From assembly GCA_963555705.1 (NCBI GenBank), contig OY743182.1:51526592-51590591 (forward strand): DNA of 64,000 nucleotides. The letters are read 5' to 3'. The notes beneath the pieces are model-generated. The model searched no databases. It saw only the letters and a list, made by a program, of their open reading frames with translations, and was not told where the DNA came from. Origin of the DNA: Ligustrum vulgare (taxonomy: Eukaryota > Streptophyta > Magnoliopsida > Lamiales > Oleaceae). Each line of letters opens with the position of its first letter. The first letter of the stretch is position 1. Of this stretch, positions 46,100-57,348 are shown one piece after another. Position numbers and translations under genes: made by a program.

Positions 46100-46812
46100 T
46101 AAAACACAATCTAGTCCTTGTTTGATGCAAATTAAAACTAATTTGATAAAAATTTGTGAATTAACGTGTAGTTGAAAACTGAAAAGTAAATGCAAGTCTT
46201 ATAAAATAAATATCTAAATAAAATTAATTTTAATCCAAACCAAATTACAAGGTTGTAGAAAGATGGTTACGCGTTAATTCTAACTATAAATAGACCCCTT
46301 TGTTTTGCATAAAATGAGGCCACTTGTCCATCCAACAATAACTACTTTACATCTTCTTTTATAGAAGCTCATATTATTTAGTGTCATCTGAACGTAATTT
46401 AATTTTACTCTCTCAATGGTCAAATTGACAGTTGTCATATAAATATTAGGGATCAAAGGGACTAGAAATAACAGAATTACTCCATTGAGTAAAAGTGTTA
46501 AATTGAAATAAAATTATTTCAAAATAATGTGGTTTATAATAATAAATTATGGCGAATGTGTGATTAAAAAGTGAAAAGTCTTTTGGGTTTATGTGTAGAT
46601 TATTTTATTAATAAAATATGTGATTGAAAATGAATTTTGAAAAAAAAAATGATGTTTGAAATAATATATATAACAAATAAGGGCTAAGTGAATGTATAGC
46701 TGTCATGAATGAAATTCATCATTTTTTGACAAAAAATCCACTTCTTAAATGTTTTTTTCTTTTTCATCCTTTAGTTTCAATTCTTCGCATTAAGCACGAA
46801 GTTTCTTAAAAT
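46100..46812. repeat. MITE fragments and an orphan promoter copy
   Basis: 46110-46260 and 46490-46690 resemble the CCTTGTTTGATG...CAAATAAGGGC family. Between them, 46268-46316 resembles the DC1 promoter core (ACGCGTTAA, AACTATAAATA, CCCCTTT, AAAATG) at 3338-3385. No DC1 coding region follows. Confidence 0.5.
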
Positions 46813-47226
46813 TTGTCCTATATAAACACTAGAAGTTCTAATATTATTTTGTCTATTTTTTATTTTAGTTTTGTAAACTTTTATAAACAATTTATAACAC
46901 ATTATTTCAAATTACTTTACAATTATATATTTTCTCAAATCACTTTTGGACTACATTTTATCTCGAAAACATCACATTATTTATTTATAAATAAAAACCA
47001 TTTTATCAACGAGTTTTATACAATTGCCCTATCTCACGTCTCTCTCAGAAACGTGCAGTTATGGTTTTTCTTGCCACCATGCATCACCGTGTGGCTCCAT
47101 TCCAATGTTGTTTTCCCCATATTTTTTGCTGGTTTTTTTTCAAATTCTCCCTCTTTTTTGTTTTTGTTTTGTTCTGCCTATCAACTATTATGGATCCCAA
47201 AGAGATCAGAAAACTTTGCGAAAGAT

Positions 47227-47727
47227 AAGACTTGATGAAGTAAACCCTACCCTGAAGATAGATTCAGAGGATTGCGATGAAGGTAAAAACTCGATGAAAT
47301 TTTCATTGGTGGGGAAGGTGCTGGGCTCGAAACCTGTTAATAGAGATGCCCTTGAAAGGGTGTTGGCGAACATATGGCAAGTGTCACTACATTTTAAGGC
47401 GAGTTCGAGAGGGGATGCCAACGTCTTTCTCTTCCAGTTCGGGTCTATAGAGGACAAAAAGAGCGTTGCTGTAGGAGGTCCATGGCTGTTCAATAATCAA
47501 ATCCTTTCTCTACGAACGCCTTCGAGAATTGGTTACTTGCATTTTATTGAATTCCATCATGTTCACTTCTGGGTTCACATACTTAATCTACCGTTAGTTT
47601 GCATGACGGACAATATTCTTTAGAAAATTGGAGCTTTGTTGGGCGAGGTCGACGCGGTAGACTTGGAAAGTAGTGTACCACGGATCAGGGTGAAGGTAGA
47701 TACGTCGAGGCACCATTGCATATAGCA
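47227..47727 (+). pseudogene. LINE ORF1 fragment with DUF4283 domain
   Basis: The frame reads FSLVGKVLGSKPVNRDALE, ANIWQVSLHF, FLFQFGSIEDKKSV and GGPWLFNNQILSL, the DUF4283 core of plant L1-type ORF1 (nucleic-acid binding). A stop lies at 47621-47623, after which the same frame continues with GALLGEVDAVDL and RIRVKVDTSR. The zinc knuckle and rest of the LINE are absent. Confidence 0.8.
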
Positions 47728-49240
47728 TTGCACCACTGCGAGCAATACACATCTTCACGTCACCCTCTTTCATCCAACCTTTTTCCAACCCGAATGAAAT
47801 TAAATTGATTTAAATTTTGAATATGCTGTAGAAATATGCTCAGAGAGGACTCAAGAAAATTCCAATTCTTCATCACTTTAAATGGTGTTGAAAACTCTTG
47901 GTTACACAATACACACGTTCTAAATTCAAATAATTTGCAAAATTCCTAGTTTAGGGGTGTTTTATTGTTTCATTTCAATATCTATAAGATGTGTATGATA
48001 TCTAAAACATTGCCACCTAAGAATACTACAACTGGAACATGAAAAAGAGAAAGGAAATGGGTGGGTTGTCCAAAAGATACTAATAAACGTATATCTCTAT
48101 CGTTTATACAAGTATCAGTTTTTATCCATAGATCTAAGTTTTAGCTCACCTCTCAGGTTATAAAAACACTCATGATGTCATGAACAAGTGATCAATTCAT
48201 TCACACATTAAAAACGAAGATAAAATTAACACATGCAAACTATATATAAAACTCAAGTCATGAAATTAATAGCGTAAAACTTATGCTACATAGAATATCC
48301 CAACTATTGGTTTAACTACTCATCACAAAATAATTAAAAACAAAGAAATTAAATATAAATATGTTAAGCATATTAGATTAATAAAGGAAAAAGAAACTCT
48401 TGCACCAAGGAATTCCTCCACGTTGATAATCTTCAATCATCTCAATTTGCCTTGATCGTTGCCTTCCAAGAATTGAATGTATGAACCAAGAATTATGTGT
48501 GGAATAAACTGTGTAAACGTCCCTAAGTCGTGCATAACATGTTGTATTTATAGGTTGTTAAAGAAATATAAGCTTTTGGAACAAGAAATCGCGTATGGGC
48601 CTGAATTCACATTGGGTCGAAAAGCAGCACGGCCGCATAGGCCAAAGTGTGGTGACCGCGCAGTTATCTCAAAACAAGTTCTGCTAATTTGTGTCTGATC
48701 GCATGCCCACGCCTCTTGCATCTGGTAGCCACTCAGTACAAAATGTTCCAGTGCAATCTCATCTTCCAAAAGTGAATAAGTAGGTACCAGTCTTTTATTT
48801 TCACCTCCGGTTCTTTAACTTCCAATTGTTGTAATTCTATCCCCATACTTTCAAATCTCTTTAAAACTTTCTTCCAACTTCTCTTCATATTCAATTGAGC
48901 TATCCAACTCTGATTTCGACACTTTGCACCTCAAGCACATCCCTGTTGACTTGATCATCATCCATTTGTCCATTTTAGTTCTATTTATTACCCAAATTGT
49001 CTTTATTTCATTCAATTGCACAATTCACTTGATTTTGGGATATTTCCTGGAATATAAACAAATAGAAATAATTATGTAGACTTTAGACATATAAATAAGT
49101 GTATAAAATACACTTATCTATTGTTACTTGCTTAAATAATTTTGCATTTGAGGTATGATAATCCATAGATTGGAGGTTGGTGATAACTCTCAAATGACAT
49201 GACGATTGTTATTGGGTACTTGACCATGTTTTAGTGCGCC
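47728..49240. repeat. Unclassified repeat, relative of 18213-19840
   Basis: Its right end (GTGTATAAAATACACTTATC near 49110-49130) and some interior features match the repeat inserted in viral remnant A. The left end was not found. No gene recognised. Confidence 0.4.
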
Positions 49241-50199
49241 TATCACCAGGAAAATGCAAAAATGTCCCAACTACTTTTAAGTAGCATTATTTGAATCTCA
49301 AAATAGTTAAATATTTTTAAATATTTAATTTTCAGCTACATATCACTCCTTGATCTCTTTTTTAAAAATATTTTTATACCAACTTTTAACTATAGTATTT
49401 TATATTATAATTAGTGTATATTATTTCTTTTAAAAAAAATGAGATTTCAAAGATAAATACTTATTTTTAGTACAGTCAAATTATATTGAAAAATAAAGTG
49501 AAAATCTTATTTGATCGAGTTGATATATTATTATTTTCACAAGATAAAAATTTAGCAGTAAAATAAATAAAAGCATAAAATTGAATATAAATATGGGGTG
49601 TCTCCGACTCAATTCGTCAAGAAATGGGTGTAAATCTAAGTCGTCTACCTCAAAGTGATACTTAGTCCTTGTTTGGTAAAGATTAAAATCGGATTTTTAA
49701 TAAATTTTAATAAAAAATTGATGAAATATACGGTTGAAAATTTGTGGATTGTATGAAATGTTTGGGTAAAATTAATTGTTTACTTTAACTTGAATTCAAA
49801 TTTGAATTTTAATTAATAGTAAACTGCTATTAAAACCGCTTTAACCTAAGCCCCCAATCATGCATCCGTCCCACTTGAACAGATTTTCGTAAGATTTTCA
49901 CTCTTAGTGCTCATAACAATCATGAGTTAGACGAATGATGGACGGTTTGTTCAAACATGTCCCAATCAAGCCAACTCAAATGAAATTATAATTTTGAGTT
50001 TGACTAGAAACTGTGATTCGTACTAAGAATGAATACAAATATATGGAAGTAGTCGAAATAACGTATTGTACGTGTTGCTTGTGATGGATGCACCTGTTCG
50101 ACCAATTTGTTCAAACCAAAGATGAACAAAATTTTTATCTCAAAAGGACCTATATATATACCCAGGTTAGATAGAACAAGGATAGTGCGGAATAAATTG
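49241..50199. other. Intergenic, nothing certain
   Basis: AT-rich. A short MITE-like start (TCCTTGTTTGGTAAAG) occurs at about 49668. The 50107-50292 frame has no recognisable similarity. Confidence 0.45.
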
Positions 50200-50490
50200 A
50201 AGAAACAATTATCAAAATGCAGAAAAAGATTCAACTGTAATGAAACAATTAAAATACTTGAACAACAATTTGAAATATTGAAAGTATATTGAAATTATAA
50301 CGCTGAACGTTACAATAATTTTTGAAAAAGAAGAGAATAATCGGATAACGTATTCTTAAAAAGAATTATTATCGCTCCGCTCACAAGCTCACAATCTCTC
50401 TTGAAGGAGATGTTAATTGTTATAACTCCAATTAACTCTTGGACTTACAGACTCAATTAACTCTGCCAAAACTTTGAAATGAACCCTTAC

Positions 50491-50497
50491 ATTTATA
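50491..50497 (-). promoter_or_regulatory. TATA box of viral copy B
   Basis: TATAAAT on the minus strand (context TTCTATAAATGTAAGG) lies about 160 bases after the last viral ORF, where caulimovirids have the promoter for the genome-length transcript. Upstream of it (50560-50650) are repeats of GATTGAACAGTG-type sequence. Confidence 0.6.
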
Positions 50498-50656
50498 GAA
50501 GACTAAAAATGAAAAAGGTACAACAGAATATTGAATAATTGAACTACAGCTGGAAAAGTCTTGATTGAACAGTGCTCTGTCGACTACTTTCCAAAAAGTA
50601 GGAATCTTGAACAGTGATTGAATTTTGAAAGTCGTTGATTGAATAGTGACTTGTCT

Positions 50657-51370
50657 TCAGCTTTTCCAAAAGCTAACCAACCACTCCACCAACTCCACCG
50701 AAAGTTTGAAAAAAGAAAATCTTGATTTTAATAAAGAAAAATTCTTTATTAAAGTAATTTTGAAAGAAGAGAGACTCCTCATCTGAACTTTTGGCAAGTT
50801 CATAGCCATCAACGGATTTGAGAATTCTTTACCAGTTACCGTTTGAACTGGAATAGCTACTGACTTCTGAGGCACAGTAGTACCAAAATATTGAAAACAT
50901 TAAAAGTTTGCAGTTTCACCAAAAGCATGATGAAAAATTGCAAAGTGAAGAACGAACCTGTTAATATTTTCATTGAATTCATTAACAGTTTCAAAGTATT
51001 TTTGCCAAATGTCAATTTTGCAAAATGGAGAACCCCAGTATCTTTGAGACATGATACAGTTTTCATACCAAATTGCGGCTTGATATTGGAAGGTGAAGAG
51101 ACGGTGTAATACATGGCAAGTATTACAATTGTAATTTGAAGGAGATTCTTGAGAAAAGAGAACTGCTTCATTATTGACTTTTGAGAGACAATAAGAAGAA
51201 GAATTTTGAGAAGATTTTTTGAATTTTGAAGATTTTGGAATCTCCAAAACTGAATCTTGAGGAAATTCATTCAGACATGAAAATCTGTTTGAAAGGGAAA
51301 GGGAAAAAGAATTTTGAACTGCCGGAGGGGCAGAATGTTTGCTTTTCTTGAAGTTTCTTGAAGAAGTCAT
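50657..51370 (-). pseudogene. Copy B: downstream ORF of unknown function
   Basis: Starts at ATG 51370, one base after the stop of the RNase H frame (TAG-T-ATG), and runs to 50657 in one frame with a single stop at 50900. The product would be about 237 residues, Ser-rich near the start (NSFSLSLSNRFSCL) with several Cys/His and aromatic residues in the middle. No known domain was recognised. Some two-ORF florendoviruses have an ORF of unknown function in this place. Confidence 0.55.
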
Positions 51371-51371
51371 A

Positions 51372-54371
51372 CTAATGAAATTTAGTATCTTTAGTTTGAT
51401 CACTCTTTTGATTTGAACTCACCTTTTTCTTTTGTGTGAGGAACTCTCTTGTGAGAAAATCTGCAAGAATGTTATCATTTCCTTGAATAAATTGAATTTT
51501 GAAATCAAAACACGACAAAGTGGCTTGCCACCTTGCAAAAATATGTTTTGAGACAAGATTTTTGACGTCCTTTTGTAAAACTTCTTTTGATGCTTTACAG
51601 TCGGTTTTCAAAACAAAAGATTTATTGATTAAATCATCTTGAAATTTGGAAACACAAAGGACAATTGAAAGGATTTCTTTTTTGATGGTTGAATAGTTAT
51701 TTTGAGGACCAGTCCAAACACCAGAATAGTATCTGACCAACTGTTCTTGATTTGATCCTTTTGGAATCTGTTTGAGGACTCCACCATATCCTATGTCTGA
51801 CGCATCAGTCTCAACAATAAGATTGGCACAAGGGTCAATAATTGAAAGGCATGGGATGCTCTTAATGGCACTTTTGACCTTTTGGACGGCTAAGGTACAC
51901 TCAGGGTCCCATGGTTTTGGATTATTTTGAAGTCTTTTGAAGAGTGGGGAACAAAGGATCCTGATATCTTTGACAAAATCAGAAACATAATTCACACACC
52001 CAAGGAATCTTTGAAGAGAAGTTTTGTCAAGGATTTGATCTGGAAATTTATCAGTAAAATCCAAACTTCTTTGAATTGGTGTAATAGTTCCTTGAAAAAT
52101 TGTATGCCCAAGAAAACGAATATTTTCTTGACATAAAACAATTTTCTTTGCAGAAACTGCTAAACCATTTATTTTGACAATTTTGAAAAAAGTATGCAAA
52201 TGTTTGAAATGTTGTTCTAAACTCTCCGAATAGAGAAGAACATCATCAATGTAAACAATGAGAAAGTTTTGAAAAGGATTAAAAATGTCATTCATAATTT
52301 TTTGAAATTCAGAAGGAGCATTTTTAAGTCCAAATGGCATAACATTCCATTCGTATTGACCAAAGGGAACATTGAATGCGGTTTTGTAGCGATCTTCTTC
52401 TTTAATTTGAATCTGCCAAAATCCTGACTTCATATCAAATTTTGAAAAGACAACTGCTTTGAGGAGACGATTGAGAAGGTCTTTCTTTTGAGGCATTGGA
52501 TATCTTATCCATTGCAAGGCAGTATTAAGAGGCTTGTAATTGATAACAAGTCTGGGCGCACCCCTCTCAATTTCTGCTTGATTGAGAACATAGAACGCCG
52601 AACAACTCCAAGGAGACTTACTAGGACGAATGAGTCCTTTAGTAAGTAAATCCTTGATTTCCTTAGTACAAAACTCAAGGAGTTCTTTGTTCATTTGAAT
52701 AGGACGAGATTTTGTTGGAATAGCTGATTCATGAAAATCAGTTGAATAAGGAAGAGAAACAATATGTTTCTTCCTATTCCAAAAAGCATTAGGAATAGTA
52801 GAACATACTTCAGTTTCGAATATTTTGAGAAATAAAGAAATTCTTTCTTTATTAGCTGAATTTTGAAGCTGATCAGAGATCCGCTGAAATTTGATTTCTT
52901 CTTTGAGAAAAGAAATGTGTTGTTTTTTGAAATTGATGTTGTTGATGATTTGAGAAATTGACGCCTGCTTGAGAGCATTAACGTCCTTGAAAGAAGGAGG
53001 ATTGGTAAATTTGAAAAACAAATTTTGACCGAAAACATTGGTCTGAAGACCATTTTCGTTAGCTTGAAAAGGGTAAATTTGAACAATGAAAGGAGTACCA
53101 AGAATAACTTCTTGATCCAAATCTTTCACCAAGTAGAAAATATTTTTGAAACAAATGTTTGAATTGCAAACATGGGCTTTTGAAAGTTTATATTGAATCT
53201 TGAGTTTTTTACCACTAGCACCGTAAAGACGCTCAGTAGTTTTCTCAAAGTATTTTGTAGGTATTAATCCTTCTCTGATGCAGTTTTGATCTGCTCCAGA
53301 ATCAATTAATACTCTGGTAGTAATTTGAAAAGACTTGTCCACGACGATTGTCATTTGACAGTACCATTTTTGAAGTTGAATTCGATTAATAACATTAATC
53401 CTTTCTTCATCAGTTTGAAGAGGACTAAAATCATTAAGTCGAGAATCAGAGGATTCTTCTGAGGAAGAAGAAGAAGAATCAGAATCATTTTGATTTTGAA
53501 TATTTGAAGAGGAATTTTTGATAATGGCAACATCAAGTTTAATTTCTTTAACCTGACGTTCCAAAAAGGAAATTTGAGACTTCATTTCCCCCACTTCTGA
53601 TTTCAAGTCAGAGGATGAAGATTTAGAAGTAGATTCTTGATTAAATCTTTTTAGTATTTCTTTCATACTAAACGATTCATGGGTTTTTGAAGAAGAAGGA
53701 AGGAGCGAAGAGAACTTTTTCTTTAATTGAGGATTGTCAATCTGCTCAATTATTTTTTGAATAAGTTCTTCTTCTTTTGTAAGGACATTAATGGTTTTGC
53801 AACCACAAATACCTTTACCTTCGCAAGGATGAGAAGAGGAGGAAGAATTAGATTCATTATCAGAATCTTCTTGATACTGATAAATTCTTTCTAATTCAGA
53901 ATCATCATCTGATGATGAATGAAGAAGATTGAGAAGATCAATCTTAATATCTTCAGCAATTTGAAGATTATTAATTTTGTTCTTCATGAGACATTCGTTT
54001 GAATAATGACCAGTTTGATGACACTTGAAACAAGTGACTTTGGCTGAATCACCAGTTTTTTGAAAATGTTTTGGTTTTGATTGAAATTTTTGAAAAGAAT
54101 TCTTTTGAAAAGATTTTTGAAATTGAGGATGAGATTTTGAAGAAAATCTTTTGGAATTTTGAAAATTTCGTTTCCTCAGAAATGAAGGAAACTTCTTCTT
54201 GTTTTTTGAAGAGGGAGGAAGAATTTTTTCAAAACCGTATTGTTCACAGAATGAACCTAACTCATGCTTAGACTCAAAACTTTCATATTTGAGTTTGGCT
54301 TTGAGTTTGATATCATTACAGAGGGCTAGGCCTTCCTTATTGACGTAACTAACAAGTTCGCCATAAGTCAA
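51372..54371 (-). CDS. Copy B: CCHC-protease-RT-RNase H frame, 999 aa, uninterrupted
   Basis: The 5' end is set by a frameshift, since coat-protein sequence continues upstream in another frame. CCHC knuckle at residues 114-127 (C114, C117, H122, C127); acidic Ser-rich linker with a second Cys cluster near 183-191; aspartic protease with LIDSGAD (D357) and ILGTPF (423-428). RT spans about 560-760 with D646 and the YIDD box (707-710). RNase H keeps D856, E899, D924 and D971. All expected catalytic residues are visible and the frame is open throughout. Expression is unlikely given the broken upstream part. Confidence 0.9.
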   Translation of the reverse strand: MTYGELVSYVNKEGLALCNDIKLKAKLKYESFESKHELGSFCEQYGFEKILPPSSKNKKKFPSFLRKRNFQNSKRFSSKSHPQFQKSFQKNSFQKFQSKPKHFQKTGDSAKVTCFKCHQTGHYSNECLMKNKINNLQIAEDIKIDLLNLLHSSSDDDSELERIYQYQEDSDNESNSSSSSHPCEGKGICGCKTINVLTKEEELIQKIIEQIDNPQLKKKFSSLLPSSSKTHESFSMKEILKRFNQESTSKSSSSDLKSEVGEMKSQISFLERQVKEIKLDVAIIKNSSSNIQNQNDSDSSSSSSEESSDSRLNDFSPLQTDEERINVINRIQLQKWYCQMTIVVDKSFQITTRVLIDSGADQNCIREGLIPTKYFEKTTERLYGASGKKLKIQYKLSKAHVCNSNICFKNIFYLVKDLDQEVILGTPFIVQIYPFQANENGLQTNVFGQNLFFKFTNPPSFKDVNALKQASISQIINNINFKKQHISFLKEEIKFQRISDQLQNSANKERISLFLKIFETEVCSTIPNAFWNRKKHIVSLPYSTDFHESAIPTKSRPIQMNKELLEFCTKEIKDLLTKGLIRPSKSPWSCSAFYVLNQAEIERGAPRLVINYKPLNTALQWIRYPMPQKKDLLNRLLKAVVFSKFDMKSGFWQIQIKEEDRYKTAFNVPFGQYEWNVMPFGLKNAPSEFQKIMNDIFNPFQNFLIVYIDDVLLYSESLEQHFKHLHTFFKIVKINGLAVSAKKIVLCQENIRFLGHTIFQGTITPIQRSLDFTDKFPDQILDKTSLQRFLGCVNYVSDFVKDIRILCSPLFKRLQNNPKPWDPECTLAVQKVKSAIKSIPCLSIIDPCANLIVETDASDIGYGGVLKQIPKGSNQEQLVRYYSGVWTGPQNNYSTIKKEILSIVLCVSKFQDDLINKSFVLKTDCKASKEVLQKDVKNLVSKHIFARWQATLSCFDFKIQFIQGNDNILADFLTREFLTQKKKVSSNQKSDQTKDTKFH

Positions 54372-55678
54372 GTCGCCATAGGGAATTGAATTGTTAAATT
54401 GAAGTTTGATTGAATGCGAACTTTATCTGCAAAAAGTTTAGGAAGTCTAGATAGAAATCTTTCTTTCCAGAACTCTTGATTGCAGTCGTCGCGAAGCATG
54501 ACTCTGGTAAGGAAGATATCCGTATACCATCTTAAGTCGTGTAATTTTGGACAAGATAAATTCATCAGAATTTCTGACGATCTATCCTGGAGGAATTCAG
54601 AGGATCCAATAAAATGTTTGATAATGGCAAAGACAAGGGTCGTCAATGTATCAGAAACAATCTGATCATTTTCGGTTTTTGTGGCATTAATAACCTCTAA
54701 ACGACTTGCATCGTTAAGGTAGTTAGTCCACCATCCCTTTAATTATCCAGTGAAGCCAATAATAAGATTATTACAAGCATTCACTTCATCAATCCTTTGA
54801 CATCTGTAAGCATTGAAGCAAACATACATTTTATTGATAGTTTGAATAATCTGGAATTCCGTCATTCCGTCAATATTCCATTCAACGATTTCGTCGCCTG
54901 AGTATGTCTCAGTGACTTTCCTTCTAAAAGATGATTCTTCTAAAAGTAAATCTGGTTGAGTAGGACGAGAATAGAATGTTGGAAGTTTTGAAGTTTGAAA
55001 TCTCAATTTGTTTACTTGAAACGGAGTTTCTTCAACAAATTGGTTTTCGACATCTGAAATGTCAATTGTGTTGATATTTTTTGAAGATGCGAATAATTTT
55101 GAAAATTGAGAGGCAAGCTCTTTAATCAATGCAGAATCGGTGTCAAAAGATTTCTTACCAAGATCAGGAGTAAGATTGAAAGGTTTGAAGAGTAACTTTT
55201 GATTACTCGAAGAAGATGAAGAAGAGGGAGAATCTCTAATGGAAGAAAAAGCATTAGAGGGAATTTTGAATTTGGCTTCAGTTTCAGAATTGGCTTCAAT
55301 TCTGGTTAACTGATTACCGATAGTTTGAAGAACAATATTTGTGTAATTGTTCTGAATTTGAAGATTTCTGACATCAACGGTTTTGGCCGCTGCATTATCA
55401 GTCCTATCCTCAGGAATTTGTTTGAAAGGAGACGCAGTAACTTCTGCATTTCCATGAGGAATAATGATCTCTTCAAGAGGAGGATATTCTAATTTGAAAG
55501 TTTGATTGGAAGAAGTTTTCCAAATTTTTTCTTTTGAAGATGAAGTTTGAATGGATTTGGATTTCGAAGGGGATTTGGGTTTGGAAGAAGATTTTGAAGA
55601 CTTCTTTTGTTTACCAAAAACTTTGAAATTAATCCATTTGAAAAATGAAATATCTTCTGGTTGAGCAAAGAACTCTTC
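54372..55678 (-). pseudogene. Copy B: coat protein region
   Basis: Open pieces 55129-54743 and 54646-54372 lie in the same frame, separated by a stop at 54743-54745. Motifs include ETYSGDEIVEWNIDG and NKMYVCFNAYRC, then a Gly-Trp-Trp motif after the stop, and CPKLHDLRWYTDIFL, as in Petuvirus-like coat proteins. The region 55678-55130 continues in that frame as a Ser/Lys-rich linker. Coat sequence then passes by frameshift (about 54370-54410) into the next ORF. Confidence 0.7.
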
Positions 55679-56945
55679 CTAGTAAGATTCAATTTCTTCT
55701 TTTGAAAAAGTTTGACGAAAAAGTTTCCTTAGGTTTTTCACCTTAGGAGACTGATCTTTTTTGAATTCAGATCTTCTATCAATGCTAGAAGAAATGACAT
55801 TGAGTTGAGAAGATAAACTTCTTCTGTGATTTTTCTTTCTCAGAAGAGGAATGTCTTCAGAAGGAGGCTGCATATCAGATGCAGTGGGTGAATCTTGTTC
55901 AGATTCAGAATATTGAGGTTTTGGGATAACAGATTCAAAGTTGACATCTTTGAGTCTGCTGGATGAAGTTGAGAATCTTGAAGGGAAAACATTTGAATTT
56001 TGAAAATTTTTGAAAAGATTTAGATGAACTAGATCTTGAAATGTTTGAAGAGTTGTTTGATGATTCTCCAAAGATCATCCTAACACTTCCATCAGGAAAT
56101 GAAAGAATTTGATTAGGAGTATCAGATGAAGGAGGAGGTTCCGGTTTGGAAGCTCTTAGAATATCCCATTCTAAGCTCCTAGTTTGAAGATTCCATGGAA
56201 TTCTCTTAGGAATCATGGTGTTAGTATGAAGATCATTCACCTCCATAAGAAGCGATTCGTTTCTTGGAGACGAACGAAGAGCACGAATGTTGAGATTCGT
56301 ACCCAAGAGTTTGTAATATACTCTGTATATTACAGCAAATGAATTTGATTCATCCAAACTAAGATTCTTAGTTTGAACATGAAGTTTGAGAGTCTTTAAG
56401 ATATGTTTGTCAAAAAGACTGACTGTGAAATTTGGATAGCAGTTTGAAAAGATTGGACCAGATTCTAGATTTGATTCTAGAACTGTCAAGAGCGAATGCT
56501 CGAAGTTTGAATGTCTTTGATCACGAAGAGTAACCAAGACAGGAATGTCAAGTCCAAGTCTGAACAAGGGCTTGAGGGAAATTTGAACAAGACCAATATG
56601 TAAGAATTGAAATTTCTTATGATGTTCTTGTATGGAGTTTTTTGAAAAAAGAGCAAGCTCAGTATTTTGACCCAAAACATGCATGGTTTGTTCATGTGTT
56701 TTGATGATGTAATTTTGAGAAAAATCAAATCGACCAATTTCATAGATAGATCCTTTGTCTACCTTAGGAATTGTCCAATTATGCAATAATTGTTCAATTT
56801 GATGAATTTGAAGTTCACCTGTATTTTGAAACGTTTCAGAATCATTTTGAAGTGATTCTTCAGTATTTTGAAAATTGTTTGACAAATTATTAGCTCTATT
56901 TCTAGAACTACCAGATCCTTTGAACCAACTGGAAAAAGAGGACAT
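55679..56945 (-). pseudogene. Copy B: movement protein (30K superfamily) and linker
   Basis: Starts at ATG 56945. Residues about 60-230 form the 30K-type movement domain, with IYEIGRFDF, FLHIGLVQISLKPLFRLGLD, LRDQRH and NFTVSLFD. Such proteins form tubules at plasmodesmata. The original frame ends at 55935; the coding continues in another frame (from about 56071) to a stop at 55679, so a frameshift lies near 56000. Confidence 0.8.
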
Positions 56946-57187
56946 TTTTGAACAAGGTAAGCTTGAAAGGTATTACTACCTGCAGATTGAAAGAGTTATA
57001 GATAGAATGAAGGTCGGACTTTTACCTACTCCCTCCACGTGGTCTTACATGGGTCTTACACGATTTAACTGCCCTGCCCCCGAGGTTTCGAACCATCCAC
57101 TTACACGATTCAACCTGTAAACAAAAACAAGGAACAGATAGACAACACTCTCCAAGGATAACTTGAACCTAAATGGCTCTGATACCA
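56946..57187 (-). other. Copy B leader and primer-binding site
   Basis: The minus strand reads TGGTATCAGAGCC at 57187-57175, complementary to initiator tRNA-Met, the primer of caulimovirid reverse transcription. About 230 bases of leader follow before the movement-protein ATG. Confidence 0.8.
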
Positions 57188-57348
57188 AATAGAAATATGC
57201 ACGATCAAAGAAATCAAGTCAAGAATGACCTCTTCCATCTACAAACTTCACATTATAGAAATCTACCCTTCTCCACTGCCTAAAACCAACTGTTAAAATC
57301 TGTTAAAACCAAATTATGAACTTTAAAGTTCAAATCCGTAATAAATTA

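Larger units (their letters stand above)
50200..57348 (-). mobile_element. Endogenous pararetrovirus copy B (Caulimoviridae, Petuvirus/Florendovirus-like)
   Basis: On the minus strand the order is primer-binding site (57187-57176), leader, movement protein, coat protein, CCHC-protease-RT-RNase H, a downstream ORF, and a promoter-like TATA at the end. This matches caulimovirids with a large polyprotein. The reading is broken by a frameshift near 56000, stops at 55679 and 54743, a frameshift near 54370-54410 and a stop at 50900, so it is a dead genomic copy. No integrase is present. The genus call is by domain order and is tentative. The right edge is cut by the copia element at 57349; the left edge is approximate. 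Confidence 0.85.

Noticed and set aside
46813..47235. 140-aa plus-strand ORF as a gene upstream of the LINE fragment
   Set aside because: Low-complexity Phe/Tyr-rich translation of AT-rich DNA, in a different frame from the DUF4283 sequence; no support.
47594..47788. 64-aa minus-strand ORF
   Set aside because: It is the antisense of the LINE ORF1 fragment.
50200..57348. An infectious or complete virus genome
   Set aside because: Stops and frameshifts break the movement, coat and downstream regions, and the copy is cut by a copia insertion at 57349.
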